Translations under genes and position numbers: made by a program
From: an uncultured Bacilli bacterium
Lineage (GTDB): Bacteria > Bacillota_I > Bacilli_A > RF39 > UBA660
Assembly: GCA_947626425.1 (NCBI GenBank)
Contig: CANQRX010000021.1
Location: 1 to 16,728 of the forward strand
Direction: 5' to 3'
Length of the DNA: 16,728 bases
In this document: piece by piece, positions 1 through 7,930 of the stretch
Position numbering within the stretch: the stretch's first letter is position 1
Layout: every line of letters starts with the position of its first letter
The notes under the pieces: generated by a model
Seen by the model: the letters and a program-made list of their open reading frames with translations, nothing else
Databases searched by the model: none
Told to the model about the DNA's origin: nothing

Positions 1-1233
1 ATATTTTGTTATTTCACTTAAAAAGTATTCATGATATGTATTTTTCATAACTTTATTAGGAATTGTAAAAACTATTTCTTCGGCTATTTCATCATATTCT
101 AAAACTGTTAAACAACCGAAATAATATAATAAATTAACTAATGTAATTCGTCTTACATTTTCATTTAAGTTAAATTTATCAATAATTTTAGAACTAATTT
201 TTTCCTTTTTTAAAATTTCATTAATAACATCTAAATATATTGTGTTGTTTTGTAATTTTAATAAATTGTCAATTTTATCATAATTAACAACAATATTTGC
301 ATCATAAAGTTCTTCGGGAATACTACCATAATTTTCATAATAATCTAAAAAATACATAACTAACGTCGCATTAAAAATTCTTTCTTTGGCATTTTTATTA
401 AATAAATATCCATTATAATGTTCAATCATTAAATTATAAACTTTTTCTTGTTCTTCTTTTTTAACAATTTCTTTGATTAAAGATTTAACTTCATCATGGG
501 TTAAACCAATCATTTCATTAAATAGATACTCCCTTGATAAATCAGTTGCAATATTAAAACCAGTCGTCATACTATTTAATGTTATTGGACAAATACCAGT
601 GGCAAAGAAACGTTCAATTACACCTAAACCAACATATTCTTTTAATACAGCATAAAATGCTTTAACAAACCCACCATTTCCAACCGCACTTTTAAAGCGT
701 TCGGCATCGCCTTCTAAAATGGCATTGGTAAAATTATCATATTCATCAACTAAAATATATAATTTATGGTCTAATTTCAACCCTTTAAAGTAACTTAAAA
801 AATATTTAATTATCAACGAAATACTTTTATTTTCATCTACGTTATATTTTAAATTATACTGATCACAAAAATTAATAATTCCTGTTCTTACACATCCTTT
901 AAATTCACTTTCTAATTCCTTTTTATTTTTACTATCAGTTGTTAATCCTGAAAAATCAAACTTTAAAACATAATAATTATTCTTATTTGGTGTTGGATTT
1001 TGATGTACACAAGTATTTTTAAATAACTTCTCAAAATTGTCCTTACTATTTATATCATAGTAATAAAACATCATACTCGTAAATAAACTTTTTCCAAATC
1101 TTCCAGGCCTTAGATATATTAAAGTTTTTCCTCTTTGTTCTAATTTTTCTAAATATTTAGTTTTATCAACATACAATAAGTCACTTCCTTGTAAATCTTT
1201 ATAATCACTTATTCCATATGGTATTTTCTTCAT
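1..1233 (-). CDS. AAA-ATPase-like / PD-(D/E)XK family protein, 3' end cut by window
   Basis: The reading frame is open from ATG at 1233 to the left window edge, giving 411 residues without the C-terminus. The start follows GGAGG eight bases upstream. The N-terminus (PYGISDY...YVDKT) and the variant Walker A (RPGRFGKSL, residues 42-50) match the AAA-ATPase-like domain usually found with a PDDEXK_9 nuclease domain (PF09820 plus PF08011). The Walker B is LVDEYD (161-166), and FATGICPI (210-217) is the typical sensor-like segment. The nuclease half should lie beyond the edge, since the right-edge paralogue keeps it. The family is abundant in gut bacteria and has no established role. The gene lies 65 bases after the PAP2 gene and appears to have its own promoter. 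The family assignment is firm; the function is unknown. Confidence 0.9.
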   Translation of the reverse strand, partial: MKKIPYGISDYKDLQGSDLLYVDKTKYLEKLEQRGKTLIYLRPGRFGKSLFTSMMFYYYDINSKDNFEKLFKNTCVHQNPTPNKNNYYVLKFDFSGLTTDSKNKKELESEFKGCVRTGIINFCDQYNLKYNVDENKSISLIIKYFLSYFKGLKLDHKLYILVDEYDNFTNAILEGDAERFKSAVGNGGFVKAFYAVLKEYVGLGVIERFFATGICPITLNSMTTGFNIATDLSREYLFNEMIGLTHDEVKSLIKEIVKKEEQEKVYNLMIEHYNGYLFNKNAKERIFNATLVMYFLDYYENYGSIPEELYDANIVVNYDKIDNLLKLQNNTIYLDVINEILKKEKISSKIIDKFNLNENVRRITLVNLLYYFGCLTVLEYDEIAEEIVFTIPNKVMKNTYHEYFLSEITKY

Positions 1234-1254
1234 AGACAATCCTCCTTGTTTTTA

Positions 1255-1283
1255 ATTATATAAAACCTTTTTTATTAAAGCAA
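1255..1283 (-). promoter_or_regulatory. Sigma-A-type promoter for the left-edge AAA/PDDEXK gene
   Basis: Reading on the minus strand, TTGCTT (1278-1283) is followed after 17 bases by a perfect TATAAT (1255-1260), then AAGGAGG and the ATG at 1233. No convincing terminator separates it from the PAP2 stop, so read-through from upstream is also possible. Confidence 0.6.
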
Positions 1284-1298
1284 TAATAAGGCCGTTAG

Positions 1299-1895
1299 TT
1301 AATTGGTTTTGAGATGATATTTACAACATAAAATTAACAAAAACAATGATAAACTCATACCTGCGATTATATCACTGAAAAAATGAACGCCTAAATAAAT
1401 TCGACTAAAACCTATTCCGACAGTAATTAACATTAAAGCAGCCATTAAGCCTAATTTTAAAGCTTTATTTAAATTACTTTGCCAAAGAAAATAACAAAGA
1501 ACTCCGTAAAACATTACACTTCCCATAGCATGACCACTTGGGCATGAATAACCACCTTCCACAACTAAATGCGGAAAATCAGGCCTAGGTCTTGCAATAA
1601 TCATTTTTAAAACTTGATTAATTATTTGATTTAAGCCCACCGCTAAAATCAAAAACAAACTTTTTTTCCCTACAAATAATAAACTTAACAAAAGAAAACC
1701 AACAATGCAAATGGGACTAGCAAAAAAAGTTATAACCTTCATTAATGAAGTCATAAAATCACTAAAAAATCTTTGACTAAAATTATAAATAGCTAAATCA
1801 ATTTTGGTGGTAAAACCCATTTTAATTAAAATAACCATTAATAAAAAGAAAAAAAGAAAACCAAAATAGTAATACTTTTTAATAAAATTTTTCAA
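1299..1895 (-). CDS. PAP2-family membrane phosphatase (lipid or undecaprenyl-pyrophosphate phosphatase-like)
   Basis: This is a membrane protein of about 198 residues with roughly six hydrophobic segments. It carries all three PAP2 signature motifs: KMIIARPRP (KxxxxxxRP), CPSGHAM (PSGH) and SRIYLGVHFFSD (SRxxxxxHxxxD). These histidines and arginines bind and hydrolyse phosphate esters at the outer membrane face. Known relatives act on phosphatidylglycerophosphate, phosphatidate or undecaprenyl pyrophosphate (PgpB/BcrC type), and the sequence alone does not tell which. I prefer TTG at 1895 as the start because AGGGTGA lies five bases upstream; GTG at 1904 overlaps that ribosome binding site and would add three residues. 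It sits 18 bases after the asnB stop, so it is probably cotranscribed with asnB. Confidence 0.9.
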   Translation of the reverse strand: MKNFIKKYYYFGFLFFFLLMVILIKMGFTTKIDLAIYNFSQRFFSDFMTSLMKVITFFASPICIVGFLLLSLLFVGKKSLFLILAVGLNQIINQVLKMIIARPRPDFPHLVVEGGYSCPSGHAMGSVMFYGVLCYFLWQSNLNKALKLGLMAALMLITVGIGFSRIYLGVHFFSDIIAGMSLSLFLLILCCKYHLKTN

Positions 1896-1913
1896 ACAAA
1901 TCACCCTAAACTA

Positions 1914-3734
1914 TTATATACTTTCATCTTCAAAAAAAACTTGATACCATTTTACAAAACAATAAACAGTCCATAATTTTCGATAACAATCTTGTTTACC
2001 ATCACGATGAGCTTTTAACATTTCCATTAAAGTTTCAACATGAAAATATTTTTTACAAATACTAGCTTGGAAAGTTTCCTCTAATTCATGAAAAACATCT
2101 TCTTCTTTCATCCAGTCTCTAATTGGCACTGGAAAACCTAACTTTTTCTTTTTATAAGATTCATTGGGAATTACTTTTTTAGCTGCATCCCGTAAAGCCA
2201 CTTTTGTGTTTTCTTTGGTTACCTTATAATTGGTTGGTAAAGAACTAGCCACTTTAAAAACTTCTTTGTCGGTAAAAGGAACCCGTCCTTCCAAAGAATT
2301 AGCCATCGTCATTCGATCTGCTTTTTGTAAAATATCTTTCATTAACCAAAAATGAATATCAATTGCTTGCATTTTTTCTAATCGACTTCTTTTTTGGAAC
2401 TTGTCAAAAATAGGTTTAGTTATTTCTTTATTTTCTAAAGTAACCGGTACCTTTAATAACTTTTTAACCTCATTTTCATTCCAAACTTTATTAACGCCAA
2501 TATAAAAATCTTCTAGTTTTTCACCTCTTCGAACTAAAAAGTTAATACCACGACGAGCTGGAATATGAGAACATATTTTGCTAATTAAATGTCTAATGCA
2601 AAAAGGAATTTTATTATACCATTGCATATCCACTTCTTCGCGATAAGAATTGTAGCCCCCAAAAAATTCATCGGCACCTTCACCAGACAAAACAACTTTA
2701 ACATCTTGACTTGCTAAATTAGCCACGAAGTATAAAGAAACAATCGCCGGATCACTGGCTGGTTCATCCATATGATATAAAATCTTAGGCAAAATTTGCA
2801 TATATTCTTCCTTACCAATTTTTTTCGAAATATTTTTAATTTTTAATTTATCAGTTAAATCTTTCGCGTAACTAATTTCATCATAACGCGGTATATCGTA
2901 CCCAACAGTATAAGTTTTATCAGGTTTAGCTAACGAAACTAGATAAGAAGAATCAATGCCACTGGATAAAAAAGAGCCTACTTCAACATCACTAATCATA
3001 TGATATTTAACACTTTCTTCCATTGTTTGCCCAATTCTTTCGACAACTTCATCATAACTTTCTTTCGTTGTATCAAACTCTAAATCAAAATAAGAATCAA
3101 TCGTTACTTTTCCTTCTTGATAAACCAAACTACAACCGGCATCTAACCGATTTACCCCTTTAAAAAAGGTTTCAGTAGTCGGAGTAAAACTAAAGGACAA
3201 ATAACTTGGTAATAATTGATCATTTAATTCTTTTTTAAATTTGGGATGGTCTAAAAAAGCTTTTATTTCACTTGCAAACATAAAAGTATCTTCATTTTGA
3301 TAATAGTAAAAAGGTTTAATTCCAAAATTATCTCGGGCACAAAAAAGCAAGTTTTTCTTTTTATCCCAAAGGGCAAAAGCAAACATTCCTCGTAAGTGTT
3401 TAGGAAGTTCTTTCCCCCATTTTTGATAACCAGCAAGTAATACTTCGGTATCACTATTAGTTTGAAAGTCATAATCATCTAATTCTTTTTTTAAATCTAA
3501 ATAATTATAAATTTCTCCATTAAAAACCACAACCAATTCTTTATCATTACTAAACATTGGTTGAGCTCCACCTTCAATATCAATGATTGATAACCGCCGG
3601 TGTCCTAAAGCAACCTCACCTTCTACAAAATAACCATCACCATCTGGTCCTCGGTGACTAAGGCGATCACACATTTTTTTCAAAACCGTTTTTGGTTTTG
3701 CTACTTTCCCAACAAATCCAGCAATTCCACACAT
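1914..3734 (-). CDS. asnB: Glutamine-hydrolysing asparagine synthase
   Basis: The 606-residue protein makes asparagine from aspartate, ATP and glutamine in the cytoplasm. Cys2 after the initiator Met (MCGIAGF) is the class II glutaminase nucleophile. RLSIIDI (48-54) and FNGEIYN (71-77) are glutaminase-domain motifs. The synthase domain begins near residue 225, with the ATP pyrophosphatase loop SSGIDSS (257-263) and SGEGADEFFGGY (350-361). Length and motif order are those of full-length AsnB. AGGGA lies eight bases before ATG 3734. A promoter just upstream overlaps the tex terminator, so asnB starts its own transcript with a leader of only about 40 bases. That is too short for a T-box. The PAP2 gene follows closely. 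Confidence 0.96.
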   Translation of the reverse strand: MCGIAGFVGKVAKPKTVLKKMCDRLSHRGPDGDGYFVEGEVALGHRRLSIIDIEGGAQPMFSNDKELVVVFNGEIYNYLDLKKELDDYDFQTNSDTEVLLAGYQKWGKELPKHLRGMFAFALWDKKKNLLFCARDNFGIKPFYYYQNEDTFMFASEIKAFLDHPKFKKELNDQLLPSYLSFSFTPTTETFFKGVNRLDAGCSLVYQEGKVTIDSYFDLEFDTTKESYDEVVERIGQTMEESVKYHMISDVEVGSFLSSGIDSSYLVSLAKPDKTYTVGYDIPRYDEISYAKDLTDKLKIKNISKKIGKEEYMQILPKILYHMDEPASDPAIVSLYFVANLASQDVKVVLSGEGADEFFGGYNSYREEVDMQWYNKIPFCIRHLISKICSHIPARRGINFLVRRGEKLEDFYIGVNKVWNENEVKKLLKVPVTLENKEITKPIFDKFQKRSRLEKMQAIDIHFWLMKDILQKADRMTMANSLEGRVPFTDKEVFKVASSLPTNYKVTKENTKVALRDAAKKVIPNESYKKKKLGFPVPIRDWMKEEDVFHELEETFQASICKKYFHVETLMEMLKAHRDGKQDCYRKLWTVYCFVKWYQVFFEDESI

Positions 3735-3758
3735 AAATTATCCCTACTTTCCTTAAAA

Positions 3759-3783
3759 AAATACAACTTTTTCTGTTGTATTT
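3759..3783 (-). terminator. Intrinsic terminator after tex
   Basis: On the minus strand a perfect 9-bp stem (AAATACAAC paired with GTTGTATTT) with a seven-base loop is followed by more T residues. It lies 8 bases past the tex stop codon. The stem is AU-rich but its position and T tract fit an intrinsic terminator. Confidence 0.7.
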
Positions 3784-3812
3784 ATTATAACCTATTCTTT
3801 TAATAATGACAA
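3784..3812 (-). promoter_or_regulatory. Sigma-A-type promoter for asnB
   Basis: On the minus strand, TTGTCA (3807-3812) is followed after exactly 17 bases by TATAAT (3784-3789). The -35 box lies in the last codons of tex and the tex stop lies in the spacer. Expected initiation near 3777 falls inside the 5' arm of the tex terminator. Confidence 0.7.
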
Positions 3813-5912
3813 ACTAACTTTTTCCTTTTCTTTATCAACACCTACAACATAACAAGTTACAATGTCACCGACACTGACAATATCTAAAGGATTAGATACA
3901 AATTCTTTGCTCATTTTTGATATATGAACCAAGCCATCATTATGCAAACCAATATCAATAAAAGCTCCAAAACTAGCCACATTTCTTACTGTTCCTTGTA
4001 ATTCCATCCCTTCTTTTAAATCATCAATCGTCAAAATATCACTTTTTAAAATAACATCATCAAGCTTGTCACGATAATCTATACCTGGATGAGCTAATTC
4101 TTCTAAAATATCTTTAACGGTATAAACATCGCTGTTAAATTTTTGGGCTAAATCTTCGGCCTTAACATTTTTTAATAAATTTTGCATTTCACTTGTTCCA
4201 ACTAAAGATGCCGAAATATTTAGTTCATTTAAAACTTTTAAAGCCAAATCATAACTTTCCGGATGAATTCTTGTTTTATCTAAAGGATTGATTCCATCTG
4301 TTATCCGTAAAAAACCAACTGCTTGTTCAAAAACTTTCGAACTTACTCCACTTAAACTTTTAATTTCATCTCGTGAAGTAAAAGCCTTCGATTGCCGAAA
4401 ATCTAAAATACTTTGAATTGCTTTTTTCGTTAAACCAGAAATATAACTTAAAATACTAGCACTCGCCGTATTAATATTTACCCCTACTTCATTAACAATT
4501 TTACTAACGGTAAAAGCTAAAGCACTTTTGAGTTCCTTTTGGTTAACATCATGTTGATACTCCCCAACTCCAATACTTTGCGGATCAATTTTAACCAATT
4601 CGCTTAAAGGATCTTGGATCCGGCGTCCAATCGAAATTGCACTTCTTTTTTCAACTGTTAAATCTGGAAATTCACTGATAGCTAATGGACTAGCTGAATA
4701 AACAGAGGCCCCTGCTTCACTTACTAAATTATACAAAACTTGACTACCTTTAATAGCTTCGGCCACAAAGGCTTCACTTTCCCTTGAGGCTGTACCGTTT
4801 CCTATCGCAATAATGTCTACATGATATTTATTAATTAAATTTTGTAAAATTTCCGTACTTTTTAAAACTTCCTTTTTAGGTTCATGCGGAAAAATCGTCG
4901 CAATTTCTAAAACTTGACCAAGGGGATTTAAAACTGCCAATTTACAACCAGTTCGAAAAGCAGGATCAAAACCTAAAACAACTTTGCCTTTAATTGGTTT
5001 TGTCATTAACAAATGCTCCAAATTATCTTGAAAAGTAGCAATCGCTTTTTCTTCGGCTTCTTCAGTCAACATACTTCTAATTTCCCGTTCCACACTTGGC
5101 AAAATTAGTCTTTTTAAAGAATCTAAAATAGCTTCCTTAATTTCCGCAACAACAAACGAACTATCATTTTTAATAACTTTTCCTTCTAAATACTGTACAA
5201 TCCGTTCCATATCATATTCTAAACTAACTGACAAAATTCCTTCTTTTTCTCCCCGATTCATGGCCAAAACTCGGTAATGTTTCGCATAGCGAATTGGTTC
5301 TTCTAAATCATAATACATCTCATAAACCTTTTTCTCATCAACTGCTTTTTTCTTTAATTTACTATGTAATTTACCATTAAAAAACAATTCTTTTTTAATA
5401 GCTTTTCGGTAATATGCATTATCACTTATCCACTCGCTGATGATATATTTAGCCCCTGTAATTGCTTCTTCCATTGGCATATCAAACTCTTTTGTTAAAG
5501 ACTCCATGTCTCCTTTAACTGGAAAAGCCATCATTTTTTTAGCTAAAGGCTCTAAACCTTTTTTAATCGCCTCACTAGCTTTTGTTTTCTTCTTTTCTTT
5601 AAATGGTCGATATAAATCCTCAACTTCTGCCAATTTCTCACATGCCAAAATCGAATTTTCTAATTCGGGTGTTAATAAATCTTTTTCTTTAATTAACCGA
5701 ATAACATCTTCTTTTCTTTTTAATAAATTTTCCAAATATTCATATTCCTTTTGAATAACCCGAATTTGTTCTTCATCTAAGGAACCCGTCGCTTCCTTTC
5801 TATAACGGGCAATAAAAGGAATTGTAGCTCCTTCTTCTAATAATTTTAAAACTGCTTCTATTTGCGATACCTTAACATTTAATTGTTTCGCTAAAACTTC
5901 TTTATTATTCAT
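3792..5912 (-). CDS. tex: Tex-type RNA-binding transcriptional accessory protein
   Basis: The protein has 706 residues and the full Tex architecture. The N-terminal helical region carries the hallmark GATIPFIARYRKEATG (about 28-43). The YqgF/RNase H-like domain begins at GFDPAFRTGCKLA (about 314-326). A helix-hairpin-helix region follows (about 475-550), then a C-terminal S1 domain (QGTVRNVASFGAFIDIGL, about 639-656). Tex binds single-stranded nucleic acid and is tied to transcription and RNA handling, although its exact role is unsettled. I place the start at ATG 5912, eight bases after AGGAGG; a TTG two codons upstream is too close to that site. The ribosome binding site overlaps the lgt stop (TAGGAGG), so lgt and tex form one transcription unit. 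Confidence 0.96.
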   Translation of the reverse strand: MNNKEVLAKQLNVKVSQIEAVLKLLEEGATIPFIARYRKEATGSLDEEQIRVIQKEYEYLENLLKRKEDVIRLIKEKDLLTPELENSILACEKLAEVEDLYRPFKEKKKTKASEAIKKGLEPLAKKMMAFPVKGDMESLTKEFDMPMEEAITGAKYIISEWISDNAYYRKAIKKELFFNGKLHSKLKKKAVDEKKVYEMYYDLEEPIRYAKHYRVLAMNRGEKEGILSVSLEYDMERIVQYLEGKVIKNDSSFVVAEIKEAILDSLKRLILPSVEREIRSMLTEEAEEKAIATFQDNLEHLLMTKPIKGKVVLGFDPAFRTGCKLAVLNPLGQVLEIATIFPHEPKKEVLKSTEILQNLINKYHVDIIAIGNGTASRESEAFVAEAIKGSQVLYNLVSEAGASVYSASPLAISEFPDLTVEKRSAISIGRRIQDPLSELVKIDPQSIGVGEYQHDVNQKELKSALAFTVSKIVNEVGVNINTASASILSYISGLTKKAIQSILDFRQSKAFTSRDEIKSLSGVSSKVFEQAVGFLRITDGINPLDKTRIHPESYDLALKVLNELNISASLVGTSEMQNLLKNVKAEDLAQKFNSDVYTVKDILEELAHPGIDYRDKLDDVILKSDILTIDDLKEGMELQGTVRNVASFGAFIDIGLHNDGLVHISKMSKEFVSNPLDIVSVGDIVTCYVVGVDKEKEKVSLSLLKE

Positions 5913-5924
5913 TTTCAAAACCTC

Positions 5925-6719
5925 CTATTTATGTTCATAATATAAAAGCTCATACTTTCCTTTTCGCGATAAATAAATTATTCCTCCAACCGCGATAAAC
6001 AAGGCAATTACACTGACAATCTGGGCGACCTTAAAGCCACCAAGCATTAACGAATCAGTTCGCATTGCCTCAATGAAAAACCGACCCAAACCATACCATG
6101 CTAGATAAAAACAACTTTGAGTACCAATTTTGATTTTTTTAAATCTTCTTAAAATCATCACTATAATAAAACCTAATAAACACCAAATTGACTCATAAAA
6201 AAATGTCGGATGATAATAATTACCATTAATTTTCATCCCTTCAATGACAAAATTAGGAACATGAATCCTTTCCAAAAAGTCCTTAGCTACCAAACCACCA
6301 TGAGCTTCTCCATTAAAAAAGTTACCCCAACGACCAATCATTTGCCCTAAAAAAACCGAAGGAATTAACATATCAATAATCTTAAAAAAATTTAAATTTT
6401 CCTTTTTACAATAACAATAAATCGTTAAAAGACCTCCAATTAAACCTCCATGTATGGCCAAACCACCTTCCCATATTTGCAAAATTGAGATGGGATTACT
6501 AGCATAAATACTCCAATTAAAAATAACATAATAAATTCTAGCTCCTAAAAAACCAAAAATTACCGTCCAAAAAGCTAAATTAAACATTGTATCGGTTTCA
6601 TAATGAAACTTTTTACTTTCTTTTAAAAATAAAAAAATTCCTAAAAAAACCCCGATTAATAAACAAACAGAATAATATTTAACTTCTAATGGTCCAATTG
6701 TCAAAAACACTTTATCCAT
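5925..6719 (-). CDS. lgt: Prolipoprotein diacylglyceryl transferase
   Basis: Lgt transfers diacylglycerol from phosphatidylglycerol to the lipobox cysteine of prolipoproteins, the first step of lipoprotein maturation in the membrane. The 264-residue polytopic protein shows the family motifs: GARIYYV (59-65), HGGLIGG (90-96), the signature GRWGNFFNGEAHGG (129-142), HPTFFYES (170-177) and the GLGRFFIEAMRTD segment (210-222). I choose ATG 6719 because GTAGGTGAG lies three bases upstream. An in-frame TTG at 6758 would add 13 residues without a good ribosome binding site. The lipoprotein encoded at 7971-8375 is a likely substrate. tex follows after 12 bases. Confidence 0.96.
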   Translation of the reverse strand: MDKVFLTIGPLEVKYYSVCLLIGVFLGIFLFLKESKKFHYETDTMFNLAFWTVIFGFLGARIYYVIFNWSIYASNPISILQIWEGGLAIHGGLIGGLLTIYCYCKKENLNFFKIIDMLIPSVFLGQMIGRWGNFFNGEAHGGLVAKDFLERIHVPNFVIEGMKINGNYYHPTFFYESIWCLLGFIIVMILRRFKKIKIGTQSCFYLAWYGLGRFFIEAMRTDSLMLGGFKVAQIVSVIALFIAVGGIIYLSRKGKYELLYYEHK

Positions 6720-7020
6720 TATCTCACCTACATCTGTTAAAAGTATATCAAAAAACAAAGGATAATTAAATAAAAATGTTACACTAAAAGTTTCTAAAAA
6801 AACAAATAACTTTAATTATTTTTTCTTTATTTGTTTAAAAAATTCCTTTACGACCATTAATATTACATTCTTCCTTACTTTAAGTTTAATACTAAATTAT
6901 TTTTAATCAAAAAATATCAACTTTTCTTAAAATTGATACTTATATATTTAAAACTCTAAACTATAAAAAGTTCTAGCTATCGTCTACAAAAACAAGCGTT
7001 ACAATTATATACAACTTTAA
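6720..7020. other. Intergenic region between lgt and the toxin gene
   Basis: This 301-base stretch holds no credible gene. On the minus strand I see a possible weak promoter, TTGTAG (6984-6989), 18 bases, then TATAGT (6960-6965), rather far from lgt. There is also an AT-only inverted repeat at 6800-6836. Neither is strong enough to say where lgt transcription begins. Confidence 0.5.
6800..6836 (-). terminator. Possible AT-rich terminator hairpin upstream of lgt
   Basis: A perfect 10-bp inverted repeat (AAACAAATAA / TTATTTGTTT) has a 17-base loop and is followed on the minus strand by further T residues. It could end transcripts from the toxin-antitoxin pair. The stem has only one G-C pair per arm and the loop is long, so this is tentative. 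Confidence 0.3.
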
Positions 7021-7302
7021 TCATAATTTTTCATAATGAGTCCACATTCTTAAAATGTAAATTTCTTTTTTCTTTTCATCAACTTCATATACAATTCTAT
7101 GTTGTCTATTTATTCTTCTAGAATATAAACCAGATAATTCTCCAGTTAATTTTTCATAACTAGGTGGATAACAAAATGGGTCTTCAATCATTAAATTTAA
7201 TATATTTTTACAATTCATATCCAAATTAGCATTTTTAAGACGCATTTTATCTTTTTCAGCTTGTTTAGAAAATTTAATTGTATAAAGATTACCATTCCTC
7301 AT
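7021..7302 (-). CDS. YoeB/Txe-family mRNA interferase toxin
   Basis: This is a 93-residue toxin of the RelE/YoeB fold. Known members bind the ribosome and cut mRNA near start codons. The diagnostic core is YSRRINRQHRIVYEV (60-74), and the C-terminus is WTHYEKL. Glu50, Arg69 and His89-Tyr90 probably correspond to the catalytic set of E. coli YoeB. The ATG lies 14 bases inside the 3' end of the antitoxin gene, so the two are translationally coupled, with the antitoxin first as usual in this class. No strong ribosome binding site precedes it, which fits coupled low-level translation. It ends in TGA. The toxin looks complete and probably active. Confidence 0.93.
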   Translation of the reverse strand: MRNGNLYTIKFSKQAEKDKMRLKNANLDMNCKNILNLMIEDPFCYPPSYEKLTGELSGLYSRRINRQHRIVYEVDEKKKEIYILRMWTHYEKL

Positions 7303-7546
7303 CTTTTTTATATTCCTTAGCAGTTTCCCAATTTTCGTTATTTCTTATGTCATTTATATTTTCAACATAACCTGGTATACTTGATAAAAACAAAGTTTCT
7401 TCTATATTTTTCCATTCATCTTCTGATATTAAAACAGCATTTTTTCCTTTTTTATTAACAATTGTAATTGGATTAAATCCAACATTTACATCTGATACTA
7501 ACTGATATAAATTAGCTCTTGCATTAGTTATATTTATTGTACTCAT
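7289..7546 (-). CDS. Phd/YefM-family antitoxin
   Basis: The 85-residue protein begins with the typical Phd/YefM N-terminal DNA-binding region (MSTINITNARANLYQLVSDV) and contains the PITIVNKKGKNAVLISEDEW segment of the family. Its acidic, hydrophilic C-terminal half should be the disordered tail that wraps and neutralises the toxin. GAGGTG lies seven bases before the ATG. A consensus promoter with a palindrome in its spacer lies just upstream, as expected for autorepression by the antitoxin or the toxin-antitoxin complex. The toxin gene overlaps its 3' end by 14 bases. Confidence 0.93.
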   Translation of the reverse strand: MSTINITNARANLYQLVSDVNVGFNPITIVNKKGKNAVLISEDEWKNIEETLFLSSIPGYVENINDIRNNENWETAKEYKKDEEW

Positions 7547-7563
7547 ATTTTCACCTCAATTTA

Positions 7564-7592
7564 ATTATAACGTACTTTATTGCGTACGTCAA
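7564..7592 (-). promoter_or_regulatory. Promoter and palindromic operator of the toxin-antitoxin operon
   Basis: On the minus strand TTGACG (7587-7592) and TATAAT (7564-7569) are separated by 17 bases. The spacer region carries an inverted repeat, ACGTAC (7570-7575) and GTACGT (7584-7589), with eight bases between. E. coli YefM is known to bind palindromes with a TGTACA core; the GTAC core here is similar. Binding would block RNA polymerase directly. Confidence 0.8.
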
Positions 7593-7623
7593 GGTTTTGT
7601 ATTATTATATGTTGCTTTTATTA

Positions 7624-7660
7624 AAATGTCCTAAATTTCATCTTAAAAGATGGGACATTT
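7624..7660 (-). terminator. Hairpin between the ribbon-helix-helix gene and the toxin-antitoxin promoter
   Basis: An outer 8-bp arm (AAATGTCC / GGACATTT) encloses an inner 6-bp arm (CATCTT / AAGATG), with a seven-base bulge on one side. It lies 19 bases after the stop of the small minus-strand gene and just before the toxin-antitoxin promoter, so it probably ends the former transcript. The T tract after it is short (TTTT then AA), so a purely structural or regulatory role is possible. Confidence 0.5.
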
Positions 7661-7679
7661 ACTTGTTTAATTAACTTAT

Positions 7680-7847
7680 TTATTTCATATTTAAGCATGT
7701 TTCTATCATACTCACAATAACATTATTAAAAGATGTATCATTTTCCTTTGCAATTTTTTCAATTTCTTTAACCAAACTTTCCTTTAAATATAAGGTTTTA
7801 TAGGTTGATGGATTCTTTTCTTTTGTTTTTTTAGGAACAAATTTCAC
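7680..7847 (-). CDS. Small ribbon-helix-helix-like protein (55 aa)
   Basis: This short gene starts with GTG at 7847, preceded by AGAGGTGAT, and ends with TAA at 7680. The 55-residue product has a basic N-terminus (KFVPKKTKEKNP), a possible beta strand (YKTLYLKESL), then two helices (LVKEIEKIAKEN and NNVIVSMIETCL) joined by DTSF. This is the size and layout of Arc/CopG-type ribbon-helix-helix DNA-binding proteins. The strand after KTLYL would contact DNA. It could be an orphan antitoxin-like regulator of its own divergent promoter region, which holds two palindromes. No toxin gene is next to it in the same frame order; the neighbouring pair has its own antitoxin. That it is coding is likely; the fold is inferred from pattern only. 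Confidence 0.72.
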   Translation of the reverse strand: MKFVPKKTKEKNPSTYKTLYLKESLVKEIEKIAKENDTSFNNVIVSMIETCLNMK

Positions 7848-7897
7848 TATATCACCTCTTCATTAATATTTTAATATATTAAAAAAATAAATGATAA

Positions 7898-7913
7898 ATT
7901 AGAAATTTCTAAT
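7898..7913. promoter_or_regulatory. 16-bp perfect palindrome, candidate operator
   Basis: ATTAGAAATTTCTAAT reads the same on both strands. It lies between the divergent ribbon-helix-helix and lipoprotein genes, overlapping where the -35 region of the lipoprotein promoter would be. Ribbon-helix-helix proteins bind such symmetric sites. Function is inferred from position. Confidence 0.45.
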
Positions 7914-7930
7914 ATAATTTTAAAATGTAT

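Noticed and set aside
3735..3791. T-box or other amino-acid-responsive leader before asnB
   Set aside because: The predicted leader is about 40 bases and has no T-box or antiterminator features; the hairpin fits better as the tex terminator.
5440..5754. 104-aa plus-strand open frame
   Set aside because: It lies antisense within tex, with no ribosome binding site and a composition expected from the opposite strand of a real gene. The same applies to the open frames at 473-655, 3263-3478 and 10843-11115.
6816..6857. 13-residue minus-strand frame (MVVKEFFKQIKKK) upstream of lgt
   Set aside because: It looks like a small basic peptide but is very short, has only a poorly placed AAGGAA upstream and overlaps the AT-rich hairpin. 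Chance is more likely.
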